DNA from: Arachis hypogaea
Lineage: Eukaryota > Streptophyta > Magnoliopsida > Fabales > Fabaceae
NCBI RefSeq assembly: GCF_003086295.3
Contig: NC_092046.1
Coordinates: 103,147,363 to 103,211,362, forward strand
Length of the DNA stretch: 64,000 nucleotides
Reading direction: 5' to 3'
This document shows positions 52,920 to 63,278 of the stretch, piece after piece. Position 1 is the first letter of the stretch. Every line of letters starts with the position of its first letter. The notes beneath the pieces are model-generated. The model made no database searches. It was not told the DNA's origin and saw only the letters and a program-made list of their open reading frames with translations. Position numbers and translations under genes: made by a program.

Positions 52920-54676
52920 GTGACTGACCGTCCAACTTAAGGACGTTAAAGAAAAGTGCTTGGCGGGAGGCACCCCACCGTGGTAAGATCTTCCTTGTGA
53001 ATACCTTCTTGCTTTTAGCTCTAGATTTTTTGTAAATTTTGTGACTTCTTGATGTTGTTGATTGCATAGGAATGCTAGTTTTGTTGATCTTGTTGGATAA
53101 CTAGGATGTTTATATAGATTTAATCATTTTGATATGGAAGAATTGTTGAAGTAGAGAGAATGCAATGTTTTGAATAGTGCATGAATTTATGAATGTCTCT
53201 TTGACTACTAGCTTAAACACCTGCCAAGTATGTGTTAGAATAGCCCTTTCTATGTTAAAAAAAAACAAGGGAAAAGGGGGCATCCGCGTGCAAGCGCACT
53301 GTGCGCGTGCGCGCCGGTGGTGCATTTCATACTCCTGGTCCAAAAACCCGAGACTTATGCCCACTTTGTGCCCACTTCGTGTCAGGCACCCACGCGCCAG
53401 CATGCATGGCACCTGCGCGCCCACTGCAACTTGGCCATCGACGCGCAAGCGCACTGTGCGCGTGCACCGGTTGCGCAATATGAACTCCCTGGTACAAAAA
53501 CCAGAGAGTTGTGGCATAAGTGTGCCTATTCTATGCCTGCACTGACGCGCAGGCGTACTTGGCGCGTCCGCACGCCTGTGCTGCATGCCAACTCTGGTAC
53601 AATTAACCCGAGTGTTAGGCCTACTTTGTGCCAACTCTATGCCAGGCGCCCAACTAACTTCACGCGTACGCGCCCTGGACGCGTACGCGTCCCTCACTCC
53701 ACCCTCACTGGCGCGCCAGCGCACCGTGCGCGCGCGCCCCGGTTGCGCGAACTAGTTTTAAAGCCAGCGTGCCCTGCTTCTATCCCTCTCCCACCTTCTT
53801 TCTTGTTTCTTTCTTCTTCTTTTTCCATCACCTTTCTTCTCTTCTTTCTCTTCCACATCCCACCACCACCGTCTCCGGCTACTCACCGGCAACCACCACC
53901 ACCTCCAGTGGCACTACATCTCTTCTATCTCTTTCTCATTTATACAAAAAGAAAATTCTACCTTGTTCTTTTACACTTCTCAAGGTTCTACTTCTTCTAT
54001 ATCTCATCTCTTACTTTCTTTGCATACTCTCTTTCTCTAGTTAGATGTTTCTTATTGTTTCACTTATTTTCTCTTTTAGTTGCATGATTATACTACTTAC
54101 TTTTTATTTGTTTACTTTTCCTTTTTCTTACTTTTCCATGGATGTTGAATTTGAGTTTTAATTTGCTTTAATAGATCTTCTTGTTGCCTTTCATTATCTT
54201 TGTCAGTAGGTGATGTTATGTGATGATTGTTATTTCATTTTGGTCTTCTAATTGGTTGAGTATCTCATAATTGCTCATTGCTTGATAACTGCACGCCAAG
54301 TGTTCGAGGAAATGTACGAATGTCATTATGGTTTATTTTAATCATGTACCTTCAATTTGGTGCTTCCTCCTCACTCACTTGCTTTCTTCTAAATGCATTG
54401 AGTCCACTTTGCTTGCTTAGAGTGTATGCTTGCTAATTAGATACTCATTGAACATGACTTGCTCTTTGTTATGGATGCTTGAGATTATTCTTCTCATGCC
54501 ATATTGCATGCTTTACTTCCTCTTGCATCCCATGCCAAGCGTTGTGACCCATACCTATATGATCAATTTGTTACACTATTCCTTTTAGGCACTACCTTTC
54601 ACTTATATGTTTTTGTTGAGATGATTCTTTGGGTTTAATGCTTTCCCTCTTTCCCTTCCTTTTTCAGGATGGCCAC
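52920..54676 (+). other. Athila untranslated region after pol
   Basis: It opens with the GGGAGGCACCCC block seen after integrase in Athila elements. GC-rich palindromes occupy about 53283-53760. A pyrimidine-rich stretch follows (53790-54060), then AT-rich sequence. The end TTTTTCAGGATGGCCAC (54662-54676 region) looks like a 3' splice site followed by an ATG at 54669-54671, as expected for a spliced post-pol ORF. That ORF is cut after a few codons by the Tat LTR at 54677. Frames within the region are compositional. Confidence 0.65.
53283..53760 (+). repeat. GC-rich palindrome modules in the Athila spacer
   Basis: Four to six modules such as GCGCAAGCGCA/TGCGCGTGCGC (one mismatch between arms) at about 53290-53315 and 53440-53468 alternate with a spacer of about 100 bases containing CTGGTACAAAAACC. 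Local GC and CpG content is much higher than in the surroundings. Confidence 0.8.
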
Positions 54677-55217
54677 TATTCCGAGGGTTACCTGAAACTG
54701 TAGGCCGATCTCGGATGAGATCTTCTGTACTGGTCGGAGATGACGTGTCCGGCTGGCTGGTGGCGGCCGGAGCTGTTGTGTCTGACTTGTTGGACTGGCT
54801 GCACTTATGATCCTTGGTCACCGGAGGGTGGGGGTACCTGCAAGAGACTCCGATGCTTAAGTTAGCACGGGTATTAAGCAGGTTTTTAGTAAAATCAGAG
54901 AATAAGTTATACCTGGGTGCTCCAGTGTATTTATAGTGGTTGTAGAGTGACCTTTCTAGATAAGATAAGTTAGTTATCTTATCTTATCTTTATCTTTGAG
55001 TTGAGGTCAGCTTATCTTCCAGGGAACCACCCTTAACTCTATAAGCTTGGGCAGCCTATGGATTTGAGTCGTGTTCCCATATTTGAGCCCTTTATTAGGC
55101 TTTCCTGTCGATTTGGCCGACCTCTTTGAGAAGAGATCGGATAGCCTGACCTGAAGAGGTCGGTCGCTTTGTCATCTGAACATCTCGGGTCGGATAGCTC
55201 GGCCCAGGGTGTAAACA
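54677..55217 (-). mobile_element. 3' LTR of Tat element F (541 bp)
   Basis: The minus strand begins TGTTTACACCC (55217) and ends CCCTCGGAATA (54677), with terminal CA changed to TA as in element C. TATAAATA is on the minus strand at 54935-54928 and the GATAAG cluster at 54959-54990. To its right lies GTGCCCCTGCTCGAG, the complement of the plus-strand primer, so this is the 3' LTR of a minus-strand element. Confidence 0.9.
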
Positions 55218-55361
55218 GTGCCCCTGCTCGAGCTCGGTCTTCTGCTTTGAGGTCGAGTCCTTGACTTCGAACTTTCTCTAGTGAAGCCGAACTCGAGCAT
55301 TTTGTCGATTCCTTTCTTTGTAGAACCTTTTTGAATGTTGAACGCTTTCCTCTAAGAGCGC
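55218..55361 (-). mobile_element. Tat element F, end of interior (truncated)
   Basis: About 140 bases match, in reverse complement, the sequence before the element C 3' LTR (35710-35859). Homology ends near 55352-55361. The rest of F is not present; it was cut by the sequence beginning TGACGTTAGG at 55362. Confidence 0.75.
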
Positions 55362-56086
55362 TGACGTTAGGATTTTTGCCAGTAAAGAATGTCATAAAAA
55401 TAGTCGCGTTGTAGATATAGTCTCTAAACCGACAAAAATCCCTTCGTACAAACATTTTGGTTGTCACAAGTAACAAATCCCTTTGAAATTGATAACCGAG
55501 TATTCAAACCTCGGGTCGTCTTCTCAAGGAATTGCAGGGAAGTATGTTCTTATTATTGGTTATGAAGATTGTAAATTGGGGGTTTTGGAAGTAAGGTGGG
55601 AATATGTTATATGACAAGTAAAATAAAATAATAATAATAAAATCTCTTGGCAAGGTATAAGAAATTGGAAGTCCAGACTTAGTTATTCTTATCAACAACA
55701 ATGAAAGTTGAATCTTAATTCCACTTAGTCAACCTTTACTAAAGTAAAGGAAAGTCAAGGGACTAATTAGTTTGATCTTCGAATCCTATTTATTTCCTAA
55801 GAAAAGGTTGGGATTATTGAAGCTCAGTTCAATTAGCAAAGATAACAGTTATCAATTATGCTGTTGAATTGGATAACTCCTGAGTTACTGATTTCTTAAC
55901 CAAAGCCAAAAGGGGAAAAGTAAATCTACTGGAATAAAAAAAATGCCTTCAAATGGGAAGCAATAATCATGTAAATAAAAGAAAGCAATATTAAACTGAA
56001 ATACCTCAAATTGCATTAACAAAAGAACTTAAATCTGACATAGACATACATGGAAAAATAAATAAAAGAACATTGAACCTGGATTG
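55362..56086 (-). mobile_element. Athila-type LTR fragment hosting element E (left part)
   Basis: The 725 bases have no gene. ATACTCGGTTATCAATTTC and CAATTCCTTGAGAAGACGAC (minus strand) resemble the 3' part of legume Athila LTRs. The host sequence resumes at 63217-63278 beyond the GATTG duplication. Confidence 0.55.
56082..56086 (-). other. Target-site duplication GATTG, left of element E
   Basis: GATTG precedes the LTR at 56087 and is repeated at 63212-63216 after the LTR ending at 63211. Confidence 0.95.
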
Positions 56087-58107
56087 TGATGGTATTTTTG
56101 TGGAAAACTGAATTTTCCAAAACACCTAAAACTCACCGGCAAGTATACTGGGTCGTATCAAGTAGTAAAACTCACTTAGAGTGAGGTCGATCCCACAGGG
56201 ATTGATGGATCAAGCAACTTTAGTGGGTGATTAGTTTAGTCAAGCTAACGTTGAAGTGAATTGTGTGAATTTGGTGCCAACAGAAAGTAAATGACAATGA
56301 ATTTAAAGTTGCAGAATGTAAATTGGCAAGTAGCTTAAAGAGCAAGAAATGTAAATTGCAAGAATCTTAAATGACATGAAATGTAAATTGCATGAAAAGT
56401 AAAGGGGCTGGGGTGTTTGAAATTAAAGAGAGCAATAGATCACATAACTGGAAATTTAAAGTGCAGGAAGAATAAATTGGGGACAATGTGAGCAGAGAAG
56501 TAAAATTGCAGTGAATAAGAACTTAGAGCAATTACAGGAAATGTAAATTGGAAGCAATGAAACAGAAAGTAAAAATGCTTGGAGAATTTTAAAAACAGAA
56601 AAGCAATGCTTAATTTGCAGCAATTTAAAGGTGGTTCAAGATCTCAGGAGTGGAAGAGACTAGATAACAAGTCTAGATCTCAAATCCTTCCTTGATCCAA
56701 CAAGAACAATTGCAAAAGAAATAAAGAAAAGTAAATTGCAGAAAGAGTAGAAGAAGAAGCTGCAGATGGAGAATGAAAACAGAATTCCTTCCAATCTCAA
56801 TCCAAAATTTCAAGACAGAAAAGAAAAATAAGAGAGAAAGCAAAATGAAAACTAAAAAGTGCCAAACTCCCTATTGGAGCTAGCCTCCTTTCTAATGGAG
56901 CTCCCTTTGAAGATGAGAGTGATGCCTTTATATAGGATTTTTACAAAATGAAAATAAAATGAAATTGTAATGAAAAACAAATTAAATGAAAATCCTAATT
57001 CTAGCTTGTTCTTGTGCCTTTGAGTGATGATGTGGGCTTGGCTTGCTCTGGATTTGAAGAGAGATGGATCTAGTTGGCCTTGGTTTAATTGATGAAGAAT
57101 TAAATCCAATTTGATTTTTAATTGAATTTTGGACCATGGTGTAGCTCCCAGGGCAAAGCTCAGTTAGAAAACCCAACTTAGCTTTCAAGTTGTGCTGTCC
57201 GTGTCATTTGATGCGCGTCCAGCCTTGGTTGTGTGCCAAAATTGTGCGCACAAGGCTTGCTTGGTGCCTTTGGTCCGTGTCAAAATGTGGGGAAAAGGGG
57301 GGAAGTAGTGCTCAGTTGGGAAAACCAACTGAGCTCCCCTTGTGGCGCCTTGCTTTTGTCTTCAAGGTTCCAAGTTCAACTCTTGGTGGAAGAAGTTTTG
57401 TGAGCCTTTTCCTTGAATTTTCTTGAGTGGGAGCCCGATAAAGCTAAGTTAGAAAAGTGAACTGAGCACTATTTTGCTCTTGCCTTGCTTTCCTTGTGTC
57501 TCCCCCTTCGAGCCTTGGTGAAGCCACTTTGGTTTATTTTTGCTTGTTTTTTGTCCTTAAAGATGCCTTTCACTTGTGCCCTAATTTCATGCCAAATATG
57601 GACTATTATACATCGTTGCAAAGCTCTGAATGTCAGCTTTCCAACGCAACTGAAAGCACATCAATTGGACATCTGTAGCTCAAGTTATTGCCCTTTGAAG
57701 GAGGCATGGTCATGCTGTAAACGCCCAGATTTTAACTTAGCGAAATTTCTTGCCTCCAAGCACATTTTTCTTTTACGGCAAAGCTAAGTTCACTTAGTGA
57801 ACTGAGCTTTGTGTGCTGATTGTTCATGCTTCCTTGATTTGGTCATGGGCCACGCTTTTAAAAGCGTGGCCTAAGGCTCTAAAGTGTGCTCCAACTTCAA
57901 AGTGTGCCCCAAAGCTCTTTTTTTCTCCTTTTTAGCTTATTTTGTGCTTCTTTGCTTCTTTTTCTTCTTATTTCCTACCAAATTTATAAAATTAAAAGAT
58001 CAAGGAAATATACCATTTAAGCATAAAAGAATGCAATATTTAAGCACTAATAATCAATTTCTTGTATGAAAAAGCATAGAAAAACATGACATGTTGACAT
58101 GTCATCA
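56087..58107 (-). mobile_element. 3' LTR of element E (2021 bp)
   Basis: On the plus strand it runs from TGATGGTATT to ACATGTCATCA. TATATAAAG lies on the minus strand at 56934-56926. Upstream of it in the minus-strand sense are five palindromes (57155-57871). A conserved Athila 3' block lies near 56180-56220. Confidence 0.95.
57155..57871 (-). repeat. Palindrome series in U3 (element E, 3' LTR)
   Basis: 57155-57185: AAAGCTCAGTT/AACTTAGCTTT. 57310-57334: GCTCAGTTGG/CCAACTGAGC, perfect, five-base loop. 57443-57467: GCTAAGTT/AACTGAGC. 57781-57809: 14-base arms AAGCTAAGTTCACT/AGTGAACTGAGCTT with one mismatch. 57848-57871: perfect 24-base palindrome, half-site GGCCACGCTTTT. All lie between the LTR start and the TATA box. 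Confidence 0.92.
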
Positions 58108-59832
58108 CAACACCAAACTTAAACCTTGCTTGTCCCCAAGCAAGAAAAGAATCATACAATAAAGTGTGACAATTCAAGGTGAGAAGAATAGCAAGTTAAT
58201 GTTCATGGCAAGCTAGTTTTCTATGCATGCTACAATCACAAAAGAAATATAAATGATTGATGCTTCTATCTAGCTCAATTTATGAAATCTTTTCCTTATA
58301 ATTCTTCCTTGAAACAAGCTTTTGATTTTTCTTATTAGCTTCTCCTTTTAGGTGCTTTTCCCCATGAGTTAATAACAAAGCTACGATTCTAAATGCTTTG
58401 TTTTCAAGTATTACCACTTGATACATAAGCACCACAAGCATTTGAATTAGAGGACTTCATTAAGCTCATTTTTCTTTTCTTTTCTTGACTCTCTAATCAT
58501 TGATGCTCAGAACCTTGAGCTTTGAGGGAGTGCTTTTGCACTTGAGCCTAGCCTTGACTTCTAAGTATTTTGTTTTCAAGCATTTGGCTTGATACATAAA
58601 CACCATAAGTACTTAACAAATAAATTGCCATTGGTACTCAGAGCCTTCAGCTTTCTCATTCTTTCCCTTTTTCTTTTTTTTTCTTTATTTGCAATTGCTT
58701 CTTCAAGGTTTTCATGTTTTCAAAAGATTTCACAAAAAGTACTAGATGAAAACTTCAATTAAATAAAATCCAATGCAATTGAGCAACAATTAATCATACT
58801 AGCTTTCCAATACTTGTATGCACATGCTAAAATCTTCTTTAATGCCTTGTTTGTTTATGATCATGATACTTTACTGCTTTAAGCTTTACAAAACTCAAGT
58901 TGGTAGTCATAATGGCATGGCAACATGTTACAAATCAAAATTCAAGCTATGCCTTTATTCATACAGACATGTAAACAGAAAAGATGAAGACAATCATGTA
59001 ATTTAAGTGCTGGAAACAAATGAGAAGAAAAGGAACTCTACAACCTTGTAGTTCATCTTCATTATTGTTGTCCTTTTTCCTCTATTCTTCCTCTTTCCCT
59101 TGCCAAACTCGGAATGCTTGCTCATCCTTAAGCAACAATTAGAACAATGGCTATGGGGCTAAGATGGATCATGAATGTCTCACACAATGAAATGTTAGTA
59201 GTACATGTGTTTAAGCAAGCAAAATTAAAGATAATAATCAAGGCACAAGAGACAGAGACATTGTGATTGCAAACATAAGAAGGTGTGCATGATACATTGC
59301 ATAAAGATATAAGTGGCACACCAAACTTAGTGTGACACTTTCACTTGGAATTAATGCAAGTATCTTGTAAGAATTGGAACCAAATTTTTGTTGCATAGCA
59401 ACACCAAACTTAGAATGCAATCATATGTCAATTTATTTGAATTAAAACTAAGTAAGTGAAACTGTTATTTGTTAAGTATAATCACCAAGCCAAGAATCTG
59501 TCATGAATAAAGCTCTCTTGGTAATGTCTTAACAAACACAGTAAATAAGCAAACTAAAATGAAAGCATTTTAAAACAGAAAAATGACTAAAGAAAGTAGA
59601 ATGAAAAAGTGTCAAATTAAAAGAGAAAAATAAAACTGCAGAGGCATTATGATTATGCAAACAAGTGGTGTTGCTTGAATGAATTGCATAGAAAATAAGT
59701 GGCACACCAAACTTAGAATCTTGGTGTGTCACTTTCATTTTCGATTTGATGCAATCATCCAAAAAGATTGAAAACAATTTGTTGCAAGGCAACACCAAAC
59801 TTAGAATGTAACCATATGCCAATTTATTGAAT
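58108..59832 (-). other. Untranslated interior of element E, with repeated terminal motif
   Basis: About 1.7 kb with no supported gene. The complement of AAGTTTGGTGTTG occurs exactly at 58108-58120 (next to the 3' LTR), 59399-59411 and 59790-59802, with shorter matches at 59318 and 59704. The rest is AT-rich. Short frames here lack homology and codon structure. Confidence 0.7.
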
Positions 59833-60996
59833 TTAAACAAAGCAAAGAAAGAAAGCAAAGCAAGGAAGAGACACATTACCTACTGTTGGCATGTTGCTCT
59901 TCACTTTCTTCCTCTTCTTCCAATTTGTTAAGAGGAATGACCTCAAGGGAGGAGAAGATTCAGCTATTGCCCCCTGTCTTGGTTTTCTCTCAGCAAGCTT
60001 TCTTTTGTACATGGCTTGACTGAGCTTGCTTGCTAGTGGTTTAGGGGTTGGATTGCTTGTGGTTGACCTCCTCTTGAATGTTGTCCTTGGTATTTTGGTC
60101 ACAATCCTCTTCTCGGTGCTTTTGTTAATTGCCTTCACATCCTTGAATTCAAGACATGGTTGCTGTGTGATTTTTGGAGTGTTTCCTTCATTAAGGGCCT
60201 CTTGAACTGGTGGTTCCATGAGCCCTTCCTTCATGTGATTTTCTGCTTCACTTGAGAATGGACGTCCTTGATTGTCCTCCTCAATTTCTTGTTCTTCCAC
60301 TTCCTCTCCAACAAATTGGTCTTCATTTTCCTTGCTTAGTGGATCTGAGCATTTCCCCATGTTCTCCAATTGCTCATCCATCTTCTGAAGACGGATTTCT
60401 TGTTCTCTCCAGGATTGTTGTTGTTCCTCCATGAGTTGTTCTTGTCTTTTCAACAATTCTCTGGATTTTTGAAGGGGATCTTCATTTTACTCTTCTACCT
60501 TCTCCCTTGCACTTAACAATTGGTTTATCAGCACTTCTATGTTTTTGAATGACTTCTCTTGCTCGTTCCAAGATATTTGCGCCTCCCTCTCATATTTTTC
60601 AAACATGATCTCAAGCTTTGAGAGGCCTTGGTTCGTGGAAGTTTGTGTTGAGGAATATTTAGGTTAAGAAGAATTTTCAAATGTAGAAGTGGGAGGTGAG
60701 GTTAGACAATCTCTCATGTGAGTTGACTGCTCAGAATTTGCAGTTTCTTGGTAATACTCCCAGCCACCATTGGAATAATGACTTGAATTATTTTGTGGTG
60801 GAGGGAAATATTCCATATGATTTCCTTTCTCATCTTGTGTTTCTGAAGCAATTCTCCATGGATTGGAGTGCTTAGAATTTGTATTTTCTTGGTGATACTC
60901 CCAGCCACCATTAAAAATTGGTGATGGTGGGTAATATCCCATAAAATTTGTTTGATCATAAGATGAGTTGAACTCCATTTGAATTTTGGAAAACAC
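59833..60996 (-). pseudogene. Gag-like ORF of element E (two in-frame stops)
   Basis: One minus-strand frame from ATG 60996 (MFSKIQMEFNSSYDQTNFMG) to the stop at 59833, with TAA stops at 60664-60666 and near 60486. The N-terminal part repeats NGGWEYHQENTNS and NGGWEYYQETANS, a duplication of about 40 residues. The middle is glutamine/glutamate-rich coiled coil (RQEQLMEEQQQSWREQEIRL). The C-terminus is basic (TKIPRTTFKRRSTTSNPTPK; LTNWKKRKKVKSN). No capsid, zinc knuckle or enzyme motif is seen. Its place after the PBS suggests a gag-derived or replacement protein. Confidence 0.7.
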
Positions 60997-61154
60997 AACA
61001 CCAAGGAAAATTGAAATTGCTCATATCAGAGATGAGAATTTCTTAGTGACGCAAAAACTCAAACACCTTGGTTTCAATCTAAAACAGAAAACAAAAATAA
61101 AGAAAATGCCTGATCTAGACTTCTCACCCACTTAATCATTGTTGATCTAAATCA

Positions 61155-61173
61155 ATCCCCGGCAACGGCGCCA
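61155..61173 (-). promoter_or_regulatory. tRNA-Asp primer-binding site (element E)
   Basis: The minus strand reads TGGCGCCGTTGCCGGGGAT, a full match to the plant tRNA-Asp 3' end, six bases from the LTR edge at 61180. Confidence 0.95.
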
Positions 61174-61179
61174 AAAACT

Positions 61180-63211
61180 TGATGGTATTTTTGTGGAAAA
61201 CTGAATTTTCCAAAACACCTAAAACTCACCGGCAAGTATACCGGGTCGTATCAAGTAGTAAAACTCACTTAGAGTGAGGTCGATCCCACAGGGATTGATG
61301 GATCAAGCAACTTTAGTGGGTGATTAGTTTAGTCAAGCTAACATTGAAGTGAATTGTGTGAATTGGTGCCAACAGAAAGTAAATGACAATGAATTTAAAG
61401 TTGCAGAATGTAAATTGGCAAGTAGCTTAAAAAGCAAGAAATGTAAATTGCAAGAATCTTAAATGACATGAAATGTAAATTGCATGAAAAGTAAAGGGGC
61501 TGGGGTGTTTGAAATTAAAGAGAGCAATAGATCACATAACTGGAAATTTAAAGTGCAGGAAGAATAAATTGGGGACAATGTGAGCAGAGAAGTAAAATTG
61601 CAGTGAATAAGAACTTAGAGCAATTACAGGAAATGTAAATTGGAAGCAATGAAACAGAAAGTAAAAATGCTTGGAGAATTTTAAAAACAGAAAAGCAATG
61701 CTTAATTTGCAGCAATTTAAAGGTGGTTCAAGATCTCAGGAGTGGAAGAGACTAGATAACAAGTCTAGATCTCAAATCCTTCCTTGATCCAACAAGAACA
61801 ATTGCAAAAGAAATAAAGAAAAGTAAATTGCAGAAAGAGTAGAAGAAGAAGCTGCAGATGGAGAATGAAAACAGAATTCCTTCCAATCTCAATCCAAAAT
61901 TTCAAGACAGAAAAGAAAAATAAGAGAGAAAGCAAAATGAAAACTAAAAAGTGCCAAACTCCCTATTGGAGCTAGCCTCCTTTCTAATGGAGCTCCCTTT
62001 GAAGATGAGAGTGATGCCTTTATATAGGATTTTTACAAAATGAAAATAAAATGAAATTGTAATGAAAAACAAATTAAATGAAAATCCTAATTCTAGCTTG
62101 TTCTTGTGCCTTTGAGTGATGATGTGGGCTTGGCTTGCTCTGGATTTGAAGAGAGATGGATCTAGTTGGCCTTGGTTTAATTGATGAAGAATTAAATCCA
62201 ATTTGATTTTTAATTAAATTTTGGACCATGGTGTAGCTCCCAGGGCAAAGCTCAGTTAGAAAACCCAACTTAGCTTTCAAGTTATGCTGTCCGTGTCATT
62301 TGATGCGCGTCCAGCCTTGGTTGTGTGCCAAAATTGTGCGCACAAGGCTTGCTTGGTGCCTTTGGTCCGTGTCAAAATGTGGGGAAAAGGGGGGAAGTAG
62401 TGCTCAATTGGGAAAACCAACTGAGCTCCCCTTGTGGCGCCTATCTTTTATCTTCAAGGTTCCAAGTTCAACTCTTGGTGGAAGAAGTTTTGTGAGCCTT
62501 TTCCTTGAATTTTCTTGAGTGGGAGCCCGATAAAGCTAAGTTAGAAAAGTGAACTGAGCACTATTTTGCTCTTGCCTTGCTTTCCTTGTGTCTCCCCCTT
62601 CGAGCCTTGGTGAAGCCACTTTGGTTTATTTTTGCTTGTTTTTGGTCCTTAAAGATGCCTTTCACTTGTGCCCTAATTTCATGCCAAATATGGACTATTA
62701 TACATCGTTGCAAAGCTCTGAATGTCAACTTTCCAACGCAACTAAAAGCACATCAATTGGACATCTGTAGCTCAAGTTATTGCCCTTTGAAGGAGGCATG
62801 GTCATGCTATAAACGCCCAGATTTTAACTTAGCGAAATTTCTTGCCTCCAAGCACATTTTTCTTTTACGGCAAAGCTAAGTTCACTTAGTGAACTGAGCA
62901 GTGAACTGAGCTTTGTGTGCTGATTGTTCATGCTTCCTTGATTTGGTCATGGGCCACGCTTTTAAAAGCGTGGCCTAAGGCTCTAAAGTGTGCTCCAACT
63001 TCAAAGTGTGCCCCAAAGCTCTTTTTTTCTCCTTTTTAGCTTATTTTGTGCTTCTTTGCTTCTTTTTCTTCTTATTTCCTACCAAATTTATAAAATTAAA
63101 AGATCAAGGAAATATACCATTTAAGCATAAAAGAATGCAATATTTAAGCACTAATCATCAATTTCTTGTATGAAAAAGCCTAGAAAAACATGACATGTTG
63201 ACATGTCATCA
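61180..63211 (-). mobile_element. 5' LTR of element E (2032 bp)
   Basis: The same structure as the 3' LTR: TATATAAAG (minus) at 62026-62018, palindromes from 62247 to 62975. The 12 bases AGTGAACTGAGC are duplicated around 62889-62912, extending one palindrome arm. The perfect 24-base palindrome is at 62952-62975. Confidence 0.95.
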
Positions 63212-63216
63212 GATTG

Positions 63217-63278
63217 AGAGTCACTCCTAAAACTAAGAGAAGTCCTAAATCCTAATCCTAAGAGAGAGGAGAGAACCT
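63217..63278 (-). mobile_element. Athila-type LTR fragment hosting element E (right part)
   Basis: 62 bases of AT/AG-rich sequence that continue the host interrupted at 56086. They are cut at 63279 by the start of LTR G. Confidence 0.5.

Larger units (their letters stand above)
36396..54676 (+). mobile_element. Athila-type retrotransposon with gag and pol (split by element 3)
   Basis: The element sequence is 36396-40035 and 51287-54676. The order gag, protease, RT, RNase H, integrase, long untranslated spacer, and the RT motif WRVCIDYGRLNAATRKDHYPLP fit Athila/Calypso elements of legumes. Element 3 is inserted in the RNase H coding sequence and duplicates ACAAT; removing it together with one duplication brings the two parts back into register. 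The 5' end is cut by Tat element C and the 3' end by Tat element F, so no LTR of its own is visible. Confidence 0.9.
56087..63211 (-). mobile_element. Complete non-autonomous Athila-like element E (7125 bp)
   Basis: A minus-strand element with LTRs of 2032 bp (5', 61180-63211) and 2021 bp (3', 56087-58107), PBS at 61155-61173, one decayed gag-like frame and no pol. The LTRs differ by about 15 substitutions counted by eye (under 1%), one 12-base duplication and one single-base indel. It is therefore the youngest datable insertion here, a few hundred thousand years at 1.3e-8 per site per year. Confidence 0.95.

Noticed and set aside
53110..54087. Cysteine/arginine-rich or proline-rich open frames in the GC-rich Athila spacer
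   Set aside because: Caused by high GC and low stop density on both strands; no conserved motif and no consistent frame.
56852..57188. Repeated short frames in element E LTRs (56852-57109, 57485-57787 and the copies near 62000-62900)
   Set aside because: They are duplicated because the LTRs are duplicated; they cover the TATA box and palindromes and show no protein features.
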